DNA from: Arthrobacter sp. zg-Y1171
GTDB taxonomy: Bacteria > Actinomycetota > Actinomycetes > Actinomycetales > Micrococcaceae
Direction: 5' to 3'
Length of the DNA: 64,000 nucleotides
Assembly: GCF_025244845.1 (NCBI RefSeq)
Contig: NZ_CP104264.1
Coordinates: forward strand, 1,054,001-1,118,000
Of the stretch, positions 13,072 to 22,777 are shown in pieces. Under the pieces are notes generated by a model. The model made no database searches. It was not told the DNA's origin and saw nothing but the letters and a program-made list of their open reading frames with translations. Position numbers and translations under genes: made by a program. Positions within the stretch are counted from its first letter, which is position 1, and each line of letters opens with the position of its first letter.

Positions 13072-14185
13072 CATTTCCTGCGACGTCCTGGTGATCGGCG
13101 GAGGGATCGCCGGCCTGTCCCTGGCCGCCGAACTAGCCTCGCGGCTGGCGGCATCCCCGGAAACCCGGGGGAGGGCCGGCGGGGTTGTCCTGGTGGAAGC
13201 TGAACCGACCTTGGGCTACCACACGTCTTCCCGCTCGGCCCGGCAGCTGATCCCCAGCTACGGTCCGCCCGTTATCCAGGACCTGACCCTGCGTACCCTG
13301 GCATTGATTCGGGCAGCGGAAGCAGATCTGCCCGAACCGATCCTGGCGCCCCGGAGCTTCCTGCTGATCGGGGATGAGGAGGCGGTGCGGGACAGGGCAA
13401 GCGCCCACATGCATCCGGTCATGCCGGCTGAAGCCCTGGGACTGGCTCCGGAGCTGCGGCCGGAGACTTTCAGTGCTGCCGGATTGGACACCACCTCGGT
13501 GTCCTGCAACACGGACGCCCTGCTGGAATTCCATCGGGCACGGCTGCTGGCAGCGGGGGGCCGGATTATCACCGGGCAGCGGGTCGAAGCTGCCCGGCAG
13601 GCAGGGGAGGGGACGCTGTGGAAAGTGTCTGCTCCGGGCATGCGTTTCCAGGCTTCAACGGTGGTCAACGCGGCCGGCGCCTGGGCAGACACCCTCGCCG
13701 GTGTCTTTGGGGCGCAGTCCCTGCGGCTCACGCCCTACCGCCGCACCGCCGCCGTCGTCGACGTTGAGCGACCGCTGGAAGCCGGCGCACCGATGGTGGC
13801 TGACGCCTCTGACCGGTTCTACTACAGGCCGGAGGGCAGGCAGGTACTGATCTCGCCGTCGGAGAGTGAGCCAAGCGTGGCGGAGGATGCCCGGCCACGG
13901 AACGCGGATGTGCAGGCGCTCGTGAAAGTGGTGAACAGCGTCACAACCATGGGTATCACCGGGGTTGCCCGAGCCTGGACCGGACTGCGGACGGAGGCAC
14001 CCGACGGGGTGCCCGTGGTCGGCTGGGATCCAGCCGTGCCGGGGTTCTTCTGGCTGGCGGGACAAGGCGGATACGGGTTCCAGACCTCGTCCGCCGTCGC
14101 AGAGCTGGCAGCAGGGATCCTGCTTGGCGAGGCCGGGGGAAAAGAGGCCCGGAACGCCCTTAGCCCCGCTCGAGTGCAAGTGTGA
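13061..14185 (+). CDS. FAD-dependent oxidoreductase (DAO family)
   Basis: A flavoenzyme of the D-amino-acid/sarcosine/glycine oxidase group, 374 aa. The N-terminal Rossmann motif is VLVIGGGIAGLSLAAELA; the block GYHTSSRSARQLIPSYG follows, and WTGLRTEAPDGVPVVG with the late GQGGYGFQTSS closes the FAD site, as in DAO members. GGAAAGGA lies before the ATG inside the PP2C gene. The substrate, presumably an amine or hydroxy acid, is not predictable. Confidence 0.88.
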   Translation: MTADISCDVLVIGGGIAGLSLAAELASRLAASPETRGRAGGVVLVEAEPTLGYHTSSRSARQLIPSYGPPVIQDLTLRTLALIRAAEADLPEPILAPRSFLLIGDEEAVRDRASAHMHPVMPAEALGLAPELRPETFSAAGLDTTSVSCNTDALLEFHRARLLAAGGRIITGQRVEAARQAGEGTLWKVSAPGMRFQASTVVNAAGAWADTLAGVFGAQSLRLTPYRRTAAVVDVERPLEAGAPMVADASDRFYYRPEGRQVLISPSESEPSVAEDARPRNADVQALVKVVNSVTTMGITGVARAWTGLRTEAPDGVPVVGWDPAVPGFFWLAGQGGYGFQTSSAVAELAAGILLGEAGGKEARNALSPARVQV

Positions 14186-14335
14186 CGAAAGTCTCACCAA
14201 TCGGCGCGTAACGAATCAGCCAAGGTGCGCGCGTATGGTCATTAGGCTCCCGAGACATGCCTAGAGTTGTACTAACAAGCGCGTTCCCAAAAACCCGAAT
14301 GCATTAAAACTTCGGTGCCCGAAAGGTCAGTCTCA

Positions 14336-15268
14336 GTGCCAGATTTCTTGCCGCCAAAATTTGTTGGCGTGCAGCAGCGTCCGCTTTACATCCGGGTTCG
14401 TTCCATCCTGGAAATTCTCAGTACGCTGTGGCTGATTTCTGCCGTTATCGGCATTGGTTTCTTTTCCGGCGGGACCACATCGCTCGCCTTTTCCCTGATT
14501 CTTCTTTACGGCACGGGTGCGGCCCTGCTGGTTGTCATTACGGCGCTTTACCGCGTCCTCTCCCGTGCGGCACGCCAGCGGGTTGAGGCCGCCCCCGATG
14601 ACAACGCCGCCGCCGTGTTCGTGGACACCACCCGGTCAGCGACCGAAGAAATCATGGCCGCTCTCCGTCCGGCCGCGCCGTATGGCCGCCCCGGCGTCTC
14701 CGTGCGGATGCCCCAGTCGGTGGATGCCCTGGATGTGGCCGCAGCGCTGACGGCACGGACGGCTGCAATGACCTCTGCCGTGGCCGCCGAGAAGTCCGCG
14801 GCCGCCGCCGCTGCGATGGTTGCTCCCGGAAAGTCGACTGGCAGCACGTCCGCAGTGAACAAGTCGGTCGTAAACAAGTCGGCCGTAAACAAGTCCGCCA
14901 GTAAGAAGAAGGCTGCTCCGAAGCAGCCTGCCCAGCCCAAGAAGGCACAGGCCGCCAAGTCCCGCCCCGCCAACAACAACGGCTCGCGCGGCACCGCCAG
15001 CCAGGCCTCCACTGCTCCGAAAAAGAACACCGGCGGCAAGAAGCCGGGTTCGGCCGGGAAAGGTTCCGGTGGGGAGAAGGCCTCCAGCAGCGGGTCTGCC
15101 GGAACCAAGAAGCCTGAACGAGCCGCGGCTCCGGAAGTGAGCATGCCCGGGATCCGCACGGCCCAGCAGGAAATTCTTCCCCGCCAGGCCGGTGCCCCGT
15201 CCTGCGGTCTCTCAGCCGGTGCAACCCGTCCCGCAGGTCCGGGCCCGCGTCAGCTCATCGCCGCCTGA
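14336..15268 (+). CDS. membrane protein with two TM helices and a Lys/Ala-rich tail
   Basis: I do not recognise a family. With the GTG at 14336 (preceded by GAAAGG) it has 310 aa; a GTG at 14315 lacks a ribosome site. Two hydrophobic helices lie at about residues 30-45 and 54-75. A cytoplasmic-like region follows, then from about residue 170 a low-complexity tail rich in Lys, Ala, Ser and Gly, with tandem VNKS units (NKSVVNKSAVNKSAVNKSAS) resembling histone-like tails. The tail is strongly basic and may bind nucleic acid or wall polymer, but that is inference. Confidence 0.65.
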   Translation: MPDFLPPKFVGVQQRPLYIRVRSILEILSTLWLISAVIGIGFFSGGTTSLAFSLILLYGTGAALLVVITALYRVLSRAARQRVEAAPDDNAAAVFVDTTRSATEEIMAALRPAAPYGRPGVSVRMPQSVDALDVAAALTARTAAMTSAVAAEKSAAAAAAMVAPGKSTGSTSAVNKSVVNKSAVNKSASKKKAAPKQPAQPKKAQAAKSRPANNNGSRGTASQASTAPKKNTGGKKPGSAGKGSGGEKASSSGSAGTKKPERAAAPEVSMPGIRTAQQEILPRQAGAPSCGLSAGATRPAGPGPRQLIAA

Positions 15269-15397
15269 CCGTCCGCGGCGCCGCATACTCAGGTAGTTGT
15301 CAGGTTGTCTTCAGCACCTACCCAGACGGGCCGTTTATCGTCGTTAGTACCTCATAAGGGTGCGAGTGATGAATGGACCGAGTAGTGACCGGTCCGG

Positions 15398-15455
15398 ACG
15401 CCGGCAGACTAGGGTTGTTTCCCCCAACCAGCCCCAAGTCTGCCGGCGTTTTCCC
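15398..15455. terminator. bidirectional terminator between membrane protein and acylphosphatase
   Basis: ACGCCGGCAGACT (15398-15410) pairs perfectly with AGTCTGCCGGCGT (15437-15449). The 26-nt loop contains an inner GGTTG/CAACC hairpin. T-rich sequence follows on the plus strand. It lies between convergent genes. Confidence 0.8.
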
Positions 15456-15485
15456 TTTTAACCCGCAGGTCTTGCCGGCCCGGTG

Positions 15486-15785
15486 CTATTCGGCGCTGAA
15501 CTCGCGGAATTCTCCGGTGGCCGGGGAAAAGGATTCCTCCACGCCGACCACCACGCCCGGAGCCTTCGGGCCGCGCAGGAATTCCCGAAGTCCGTCCAAG
15601 GCCGGTTCCCTGCCCTCGGCCACCACGTGGACGGATCCGTCCGCCGCGTTGGAGACCACGCCGGTCAGGCCCAGCTGCACGGCCTGCCGAAGGGTGCGGT
15701 ACCGGAATCCGACGCCCTGGACCTCCCCGGTAATCCGGGCCGTCAGCCGGCGGGCGGTTCCTTCCGGATGCTCTTGCTCGTTCAT
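15486..15785 (-). CDS. acylphosphatase
   Basis: Hydrolyses carboxyl-phosphate bonds in small acyl phosphates such as acetyl phosphate or 1,3-bisphosphoglycerate. Its 99 aa hold the signature GEVQGVGFRYRT, with the phosphate-binding loop and catalytic Arg, and GVVSNAADGSVHVVAEG, with the catalytic Asn. ATG 15785 fits family length; the frame stays open 16 codons further upstream without support. It lies convergent to the membrane protein across a hairpin and downstream of hutH on the same strand. Confidence 0.92.
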   Translation of the reverse strand: MNEQEHPEGTARRLTARITGEVQGVGFRYRTLRQAVQLGLTGVVSNAADGSVHVVAEGREPALDGLREFLRGPKAPGVVVGVEESFSPATGEFREFSAE

Positions 15786-15872
15786 CTGGACAGCGTAGCT
15801 GCATCTCCAATGCGTCGCGCGGGGTGACCGCACGGGAGCGCCGCGACGGCCGGAGGTTCTTCGAAGCGAAAA

Positions 15873-17450
15873 TCAGTGCAGGCGGGTTCCCAGCTCTGCC
15901 TCCACCGCTGCCAGCAGGGAGCCGCCGTCGACGAGCACCCTGAGAGCCTCGATTTCCGGGGCGAGGTACCGGTCCGGACCGGGCCCGGGGACAACAGTCC
16001 GAATCACGGCCCGTGCCGCCGTCACTGCGGGAGCGCTGCGGGAAGTGGCCGTGCCGCCGTCGCGCATGTCCAGCCCCCGCGCCGAGGTCAACAGCTCAAT
16101 GGCCAGTACCCGGGTCAGTCCGTCCAGCGCCCGGCGCAGCTTCAGCCCCGCCGCCCAGCCCATCGAGACATGGTCCTCCTGCATGGCGGAGGACGGGATG
16201 GAATCCACCGATGCCGGCACCGCCAGGCGCTTGAGCTCCGAGACAATTCCGGCCTGCGTGTACTGCGCGATCATGTGCCCGGAGTCCACACCGGGGTCGT
16301 GGGCGAGGAAGGCATTGAGGCCGTGGCTGCGGGACCGGTCCAGGAACCGGTCGGTGCGCCGCTCGCTCATGGAGGCAACGTCCGCGACGGCGATGGCCAG
16401 GAAATCCAGCACATAGGCCACCGGCGCACCGTGGAAGTTGCCGTTGGACTCCAACCGTCCGTCCAGCGTCACCACCGGGTTGTCGATGGCCGAGGCCCGC
16501 TCGGCTGCGGCCACGGCTTCGGCATGCAGCAGCGTGGAGCGGGCGGCGCCATGAACCTGGGGCGCGCAGCGCAGCGAGTAGGCATCCTGCACCCGGGTGA
16601 ATCCGCCCGTCTTCTGCTCCTCGATCAACGCCGATCCGGACAGGACCGAGCGGATGTTCTCCGCCGACTCGCTTTGCCCGGCCTGGGGCCGCAGTGCCTG
16701 GAGGTCGGCGGCAAACACACTGTCGCTGCCGAGCAGGCCTTCCACGCTCATGGCCGCGGCGAGATCCGCCGTGGCCAGCAGCCGGTGCAGGTCCGCAATG
16801 GCCAGGGTCAGCATCCCCAGCATCCCGTCCGTGCCGTTAATGAGCGCCAGTCCCTCCTTCTCCTGCAGCTCCACCGGTTCCAACCCGGCCGCGGCGAGCG
16901 CTGCCGAGGCGGGCACCAGCTGCCCGCCGGCGTCGCGCACTTCCCCTTCACCCATCAGCGCCAGGGCACAGTGGGAGAGGGGAGCGAGGTCTCCAGAGCA
17001 GCCCAGGGAGCCGTACTCGCCGACCACAGGGGTGATGCCCGCGTTGAGTATCCCCGCGTAGGCCAGCGCGACGGCGGGACGCACTCCGGTCCGGCCCGTG
17101 GCCAGCGTGGCCAGGCGGTTGAGCATCAGGGCACGCACCACTTCCCGGTCCACTTCGGTGCCCGACGACGCCGCGTGGCTGCGGATCAGCGAGCGCTGCA
17201 GCTGGATGCGCTGCTCCGGCGGGATCTGCTTGACCGCCAGGGCACCGAATCCGGTGGAGACGCCGTAGTGCGGCTTGTCGTCTGCGGCCAGGGCCTCGAT
17301 GACCCCGCGCGAGGAGGCCATGGCAGCCAGGGCCTCGGGAGCCAGCGCCACCCGCACCCCGTGCCGGGCGACGGCGAGGATATCCTCGCCGGAGAGCGGA
17401 CCAACCCCCAGCTCGACGGCGGCGTCCACGTTGTTGTTGCGTAGCTGCAT
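15873..17450 (-). CDS. hutH: histidine ammonia-lyase
   Basis: First step of histidine degradation: L-histidine to trans-urocanate and ammonia. At 525 aa it is of normal length. The prosthetic-group triad reads Cys151-Ser152-Gly153 (GSLGCSGDLAPLSH) where Pseudomonas HutH has Ala-Ser-Gly; the flanking signature is intact. Catalytic Tyr62 (HYGVSTGFGAL) is present. ATG 17450 has AGAAGGA at proper spacing; an upstream in-frame ATG does not. It is divergent from the IclR-type regulator, with a 12-bp perfect palindrome between them, so it is likely controlled by that regulator. Confidence 0.96.
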   Translation of the reverse strand: MQLRNNNVDAAVELGVGPLSGEDILAVARHGVRVALAPEALAAMASSRGVIEALAADDKPHYGVSTGFGALAVKQIPPEQRIQLQRSLIRSHAASSGTEVDREVVRALMLNRLATLATGRTGVRPAVALAYAGILNAGITPVVGEYGSLGCSGDLAPLSHCALALMGEGEVRDAGGQLVPASAALAAAGLEPVELQEKEGLALINGTDGMLGMLTLAIADLHRLLATADLAAAMSVEGLLGSDSVFAADLQALRPQAGQSESAENIRSVLSGSALIEEQKTGGFTRVQDAYSLRCAPQVHGAARSTLLHAEAVAAAERASAIDNPVVTLDGRLESNGNFHGAPVAYVLDFLAIAVADVASMSERRTDRFLDRSRSHGLNAFLAHDPGVDSGHMIAQYTQAGIVSELKRLAVPASVDSIPSSAMQEDHVSMGWAAGLKLRRALDGLTRVLAIELLTSARGLDMRDGGTATSRSAPAVTAARAVIRTVVPGPGPDRYLAPEIEALRVLVDGGSLLAAVEAELGTRLH

Positions 17451-17538
17451 GCTTGTTCCTTCTGCGCTTGGAGGGCCCCGGTTGCTATCCATCTTGCCCT
17501 TTCAACCCGGTGCGGAGAGGGACCCGGACAGATTCCGC

Positions 17539-17554
17539 TTCTGGGATCCCAGAC
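17539..17554. promoter_or_regulatory. candidate IclR-type operator, hutH/iclR intergenic
   Basis: TTCTGGGATCCCAGAC contains the perfect palindrome CTGGGATCCCAG (17541-17552). It lies between the divergent hutH and iclR-type starts. A near copy (14 of 16 bases identical) sits just before hutU at 18365-18380. Confidence 0.65.
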
Positions 17555-17573
17555 ACTGGCCTAGACTCTGGAC

Positions 17574-18407
17574 ATGCCAGCCGCCTATACCCGTGTCCAG
17601 GTCCCGGCCGCAGCCCAGGTCCTGGCCATCCTGCGCTATCTGGGCCAGCAGGCCGGTCCGGTCAGTGCGTCCGCGGTCGCGCGGGACCTTTCCTTGCCGC
17701 GCTCCACCACCTACCACCTGCTCGCGGCGCTGGTAAGCGATGGTTTTGCCGTGCACCTGCCGGAAGAACGCCGGTATGCCCTCGGTGCTACGGCACACGA
17801 AATGGGCACCGGCTATGCCCGGCAGGCTCCGCTGCAGCGGATTGCCCGGTTCCCGCTGCGCCGGCTGGTGGCGCAGACCCGCTTCACCGCGCATCTGGCA
17901 GTGCTGCAGGGAACGGACGTGATTTACGTGATCGAGGAACGGGCTCCGCGCCAGCAGCCGCTGGTAACCGACGCCGGCATCCGGCTTCCGGCACACCGGA
18001 CTGCCAGCGGCCGGGTCCTGCTGGCCGGGATGACCGGTGCCCAGCTGCGGGCGCTCTATCCGGATCCGGGGACGGTACGGTCCTCCCGCAGCAGCGGCGC
18101 CGGCCTGCCGGGCCTGCTTGAAGAGGTCCGACGGCGCGGCTATGCCTGGGAAGAGAATGAAGTCACCGAGGGATTCTCTTCCATTGCCGTGCCCGTACCG
18201 GACCGCTCCGGGCACGCGGTCGCCGGCCTGACCCTGACCGCGCCCAACCTGGCCCCGGCACCGGGCATCCAGGCGCTGGCAGGCCAGGTCCTGCCCGATC
18301 TGCTGCGGTGCGCCGCAGAGCTTTCCCGCCGGCTCGGCGCCCGGCCGCAGCCTGCTCCCAATGTGTCTGGAATCCCAGACGTCCGCAGCGGGGTGGATGA
18401 CCCCTGA
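17574..18407 (+). CDS. IclR family transcriptional regulator, probable hut regulator
   Basis: A 277-aa DNA-binding regulator. The N-terminal winged helix (about residues 10-70) contains SASAVARDLSLPRSTTYHLL, the recognition helix region. The C-terminal IclR effector domain shows TRFTAHLAVLQGTDVIYVIEE and the LPAHRTASGRVLLAG block. It is divergent from hutH and runs into hutU, M20 hydrolase, hutF and hutI, so it very likely governs histidine use; urocanate is the usual inducer in hut systems (inference here). A candidate operator lies 20 bp before its ATG, and a second lies inside its own 3' coding end. Confidence 0.9.
   Translation: MPAAYTRVQVPAAAQVLAILRYLGQQAGPVSASAVARDLSLPRSTTYHLLAALVSDGFAVHLPEERRYALGATAHEMGTGYARQAPLQRIARFPLRRLVAQTRFTAHLAVLQGTDVIYVIEERAPRQQPLVTDAGIRLPAHRTASGRVLLAGMTGAQLRALYPDPGTVRSSRSSGAGLPGLLEEVRRRGYAWEENEVTEGFSSIAVPVPDRSGHAVAGLTLTAPNLAPAPGIQALAGQVLPDLLRCAAELSRRLGARPQPAPNVSGIPDVRSGVDDP
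18365..18380. promoter_or_regulatory. second candidate IclR-type operator, upstream of hutU
   Basis: GTCTGGAATCCCAGAC is an imperfect palindrome differing from the hutH/iclR site at two of 16 positions. It is embedded in the last codons of the regulator gene, 51 bp before the hutU ATG. Confidence 0.6.
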
Positions 18408-18431
18408 ACCGCCCGGGGCTACGGTCTGGCT

Positions 18432-20117
<1,686 letters not shown>

Positions 20118-20138
20118 GCACCCCGCCTGGAGAAAACC

Positions 20139-21344
20139 ATGGACACTGACACTGTTACCGGCCTGCTCGCTTCCATTGCCGACGTCGGACGGGATTCCCG
20201 GCGCGGCGGCTACTCGCGCCCGGTGTTCTCCACGCCGGAGCTGACGCTGCGCGAGTGGTTCCAGGCGGAAGCCCGAAGCCGCGGACTGGACGTGGAAACG
20301 GACCGCAACGGCATCCTCTGGGCCTGGTGGGGGCAACCCGAACGCGGGGCACTCGTGACCGGCAGCCACCTGGACTCCGTGCCGGGCGGCGGAGCTTTCG
20401 ACGGGCCGCTGGGGGTGGCCTCCGCGCTCGCCGCCGTGGACCTGCTGCGTGAGCGGGGAATCAGCCGCAACCGCTCCCTCGCCATCACCGTCTTCCCGGA
20501 AGAGGAAGGGTCCCGCTTCGGCGTGGCCTGCCTGGGTTCGCGGCTGCTGACCGGCGAAATCGATGCTGACAAGGCCCGGAACCTGCGCGATGCGGACGGC
20601 ACCACCTTTGCGGACGCCGCCCGGGCCAACGGACTCGACCCCGCACGGCTGGGACGCGACGACGAGGCGCTGGCCCGGATCGGGGACTTCGTGGAACTGC
20701 ATGTGGAGCAGGGCCGCGGGCTCGGCGAGGACGGACCGGCGGTGGCCGTAGGCGGATCCGTGCTGGGCCACGGCCGCTGGCGGATCAGCGTTTCCGGGCA
20801 GGGGAACCATGCCGGCACCACGGCCATGGCGGACCGCGCCGATCCCATGGTTGCCGCCGCCCAAATCATCCTCGCCGTGCAGAAGGCAGCCGAAGCCGTC
20901 GACGGCGCCCGGGCCACGGTGGGCCGGATCGCGCCGGTGCCCGGCGGCACCAATGTCATCGCCTCCCGGGTGGACCTCTGGCTCGATGCCCGGCACCCCG
21001 ACGACGCCACCGCGCTGGCCCTCGTGGAAAGCATCCACGGCAAGGCGCAGAAAATCGCCGCGTTCGAAGGCTGCACCGTCTCCCTGACACCGGAATCCTG
21101 GACCGGCGCAGTCAGCTTCGACGCCGCACTGGGCCGCAGCCTGGAACTGGCTCTTCCCGGAGCGCCGGTGCTGGCCACGGGGGCGGGGCACGACGCCGGC
21201 ATCCTCGCCGGACATGTGCCTTCCGGAATGCTGTTTGTCCGCAACCCCACCGGGATCTCGCACTCCCCGGAGGAACACGTGGAGGCCGACGACGCCGACG
21301 CCGGAGCCGTGGCGCTTGCCGACGCGCTGGAGGCGCTGCTGTGA
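20139..21344 (+). CDS. M20 amidohydrolase (allantoate/N-carbamoyl-amino-acid hydrolase type), probable N-formylglutamate step
   Basis: A two-metal M20 peptidase-family amidase of 401 aa, closest in motifs to allantoate amidohydrolase and N-carbamoyl-L-amino acid hydrolases. Metal ligands are visible in TGSHLDSVPGGGAFDG and VFPEEEGSRFG; FVELHVEQGRGLGEDG and a late HDAGILAG complete the set. Position inside the hut operon (GTGA overlap with hutF, no HutG present) suggests it releases formate or formamide-type groups from N-formyl-L-glutamate made by HutF. That role is an inference from context. Confidence 0.88.
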   Translation: MDTDTVTGLLASIADVGRDSRRGGYSRPVFSTPELTLREWFQAEARSRGLDVETDRNGILWAWWGQPERGALVTGSHLDSVPGGGAFDGPLGVASALAAVDLLRERGISRNRSLAITVFPEEEGSRFGVACLGSRLLTGEIDADKARNLRDADGTTFADAARANGLDPARLGRDDEALARIGDFVELHVEQGRGLGEDGPAVAVGGSVLGHGRWRISVSGQGNHAGTTAMADRADPMVAAAQIILAVQKAAEAVDGARATVGRIAPVPGGTNVIASRVDLWLDARHPDDATALALVESIHGKAQKIAAFEGCTVSLTPESWTGAVSFDAALGRSLELALPGAPVLATGAGHDAGILAGHVPSGMLFVRNPTGISHSPEEHVEADDADAGAVALADALEALL

Positions 21345-22777
21345 GCGGCGCGGCAGGCGCTTTGGTCGAGGGTCCTCCGACCGGGGGTGCTGCCGTCTGG
21401 TGTGAGGCAGGGTGGTACGAGGGCAGTATCCGGGCAGGCATCCGGCTGACGGTCGACTCCGCCGGCGAAGTCACGGCAGCGGTACCGGGTACGGATGCCG
21501 GGCCCGGGGACCTGGTGCTGTCCGGCGTCGTCTATCCGGCAGCCGCCAACGCCCACTCGCATGCCTTCCACCGGGTGCTGCGTGGCCGCACCCACACCGA
21601 CGGGGACTTCTGGAGCTGGCGGGAGCAGATGTACTCGGCCGCGGGCACCCTCACGCCGGAACTCTACGAGCAGCTGGCGACGGCGGTGTTCGCGGAGATG
21701 GTGGTCTCGGGATACACCAGCGTGGCCGAATTCCACTATGTGCACCATGTCCCGGACGGGTCCGCCTATCCCGGGCACGCAATGGAGCTGGCCCTGGCCC
21801 GGGCCGCAGTTGCCGCCGGCATCCGGCTGACCCTGCTGGACACCTGCTATCTTTCCGGCGGTTTCGGGCCCGGCGGGTCCGGGACGCCGCTGGACGCCCG
21901 GCAGCAGCGCTTCGGGGACGCCGACGCCGATGCCTGGCTGGAGCGGTTCGCGTCGCTGCAGGCGGCGGTCGGGGAGCGGTTCGATCCGGAGCAGGTGAGT
22001 GTCGGGGCCGCCCTGCACTCGATCCGCGCCGTACCGGAAGCTGCGCTGGCCCGCATCGCGGAGCGGCTCCCGGCCGGGATTCCGCTGCACATCCACCTGT
22101 CCGAACAGCCGCAGGAAAACGCCGACTGCCTCGCTGCCACCGGGCTGACCCCCACCGGGCTGCTGCACCGGCACGGGCTGCTCGGCCCGCGGCTCTCGGC
22201 CGTCCACGCCACACACCTGACGGACGCCGACATCGCCCTGCTGGGACAAGCCGGAGCCACTGCGGTGTTCTGCCCCACCACGGAAGCGGACCTCGCTGAC
22301 GGACTCGGCCCGGCGGGAGCACTGCGGAACGCCGGGGCAGCCCTGGCGCTGGGCAGCGACCAGCACGCCGTCGTCGATCCGTGGCTGGAAATGCGGGCGC
22401 TGGAATACGGAGAACGGATGCGGACCGGAAGGCGCGGGGCGTTTACCCCGGCGGAACTGCACGCCGCCGCGTCCGACGCCGGCACCGCCGCTCAGGCACG
22501 CACAGCCCCCGGGCTGGAACCGGGGAAGGCCTGCGACCTCATGGCCGTGGACCCGCACAGCCTGCGTACCACCGGGTCACGGCCCGACCAGCTGGCCTTC
22601 TCCGCCACGGCTGCGGACGTGACCGCCGTCGTCGTCGGCGGCCGGCTGCGCGCCCGGAACGGTTCACACACTTCGCTGGGAAACCCGGCCACCCTGTTGC
22701 GGGAGGCCATCGCCGCCGTCGACTCTGCGGCCGCTCCGATGGACAAAACCCGCTTGGAAGGAACCCGGCGCCCATGA
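21341..22777 (+). CDS. hutF: formimidoylglutamate deiminase
   Basis: Amidohydrolase-superfamily enzyme converting N-formimidoyl-L-glutamate to N-formyl-L-glutamate and ammonia. It has 478 aa, and begins with GTG overlapping the preceding stop. The metal-binding HxH is in AAANAHSHAFHRVLRGR; further ligands are in LHIHLSEQPQENADC, LSAVHATHLTDADIALL and the AALALGSDQHAVVDPW block (Asp). The HSHAFHR and SEQ motifs are typical of HutF rather than cytosine or guanine deaminases. Its stop overlaps the hutI ATG. Confidence 0.93.
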   Translation: MSGAAGALVEGPPTGGAAVWCEAGWYEGSIRAGIRLTVDSAGEVTAAVPGTDAGPGDLVLSGVVYPAAANAHSHAFHRVLRGRTHTDGDFWSWREQMYSAAGTLTPELYEQLATAVFAEMVVSGYTSVAEFHYVHHVPDGSAYPGHAMELALARAAVAAGIRLTLLDTCYLSGGFGPGGSGTPLDARQQRFGDADADAWLERFASLQAAVGERFDPEQVSVGAALHSIRAVPEAALARIAERLPAGIPLHIHLSEQPQENADCLAATGLTPTGLLHRHGLLGPRLSAVHATHLTDADIALLGQAGATAVFCPTTEADLADGLGPAGALRNAGAALALGSDQHAVVDPWLEMRALEYGERMRTGRRGAFTPAELHAAASDAGTAAQARTAPGLEPGKACDLMAVDPHSLRTTGSRPDQLAFSATAADVTAVVVGGRLRARNGSHTSLGNPATLLREAIAAVDSAAAPMDKTRLEGTRRP

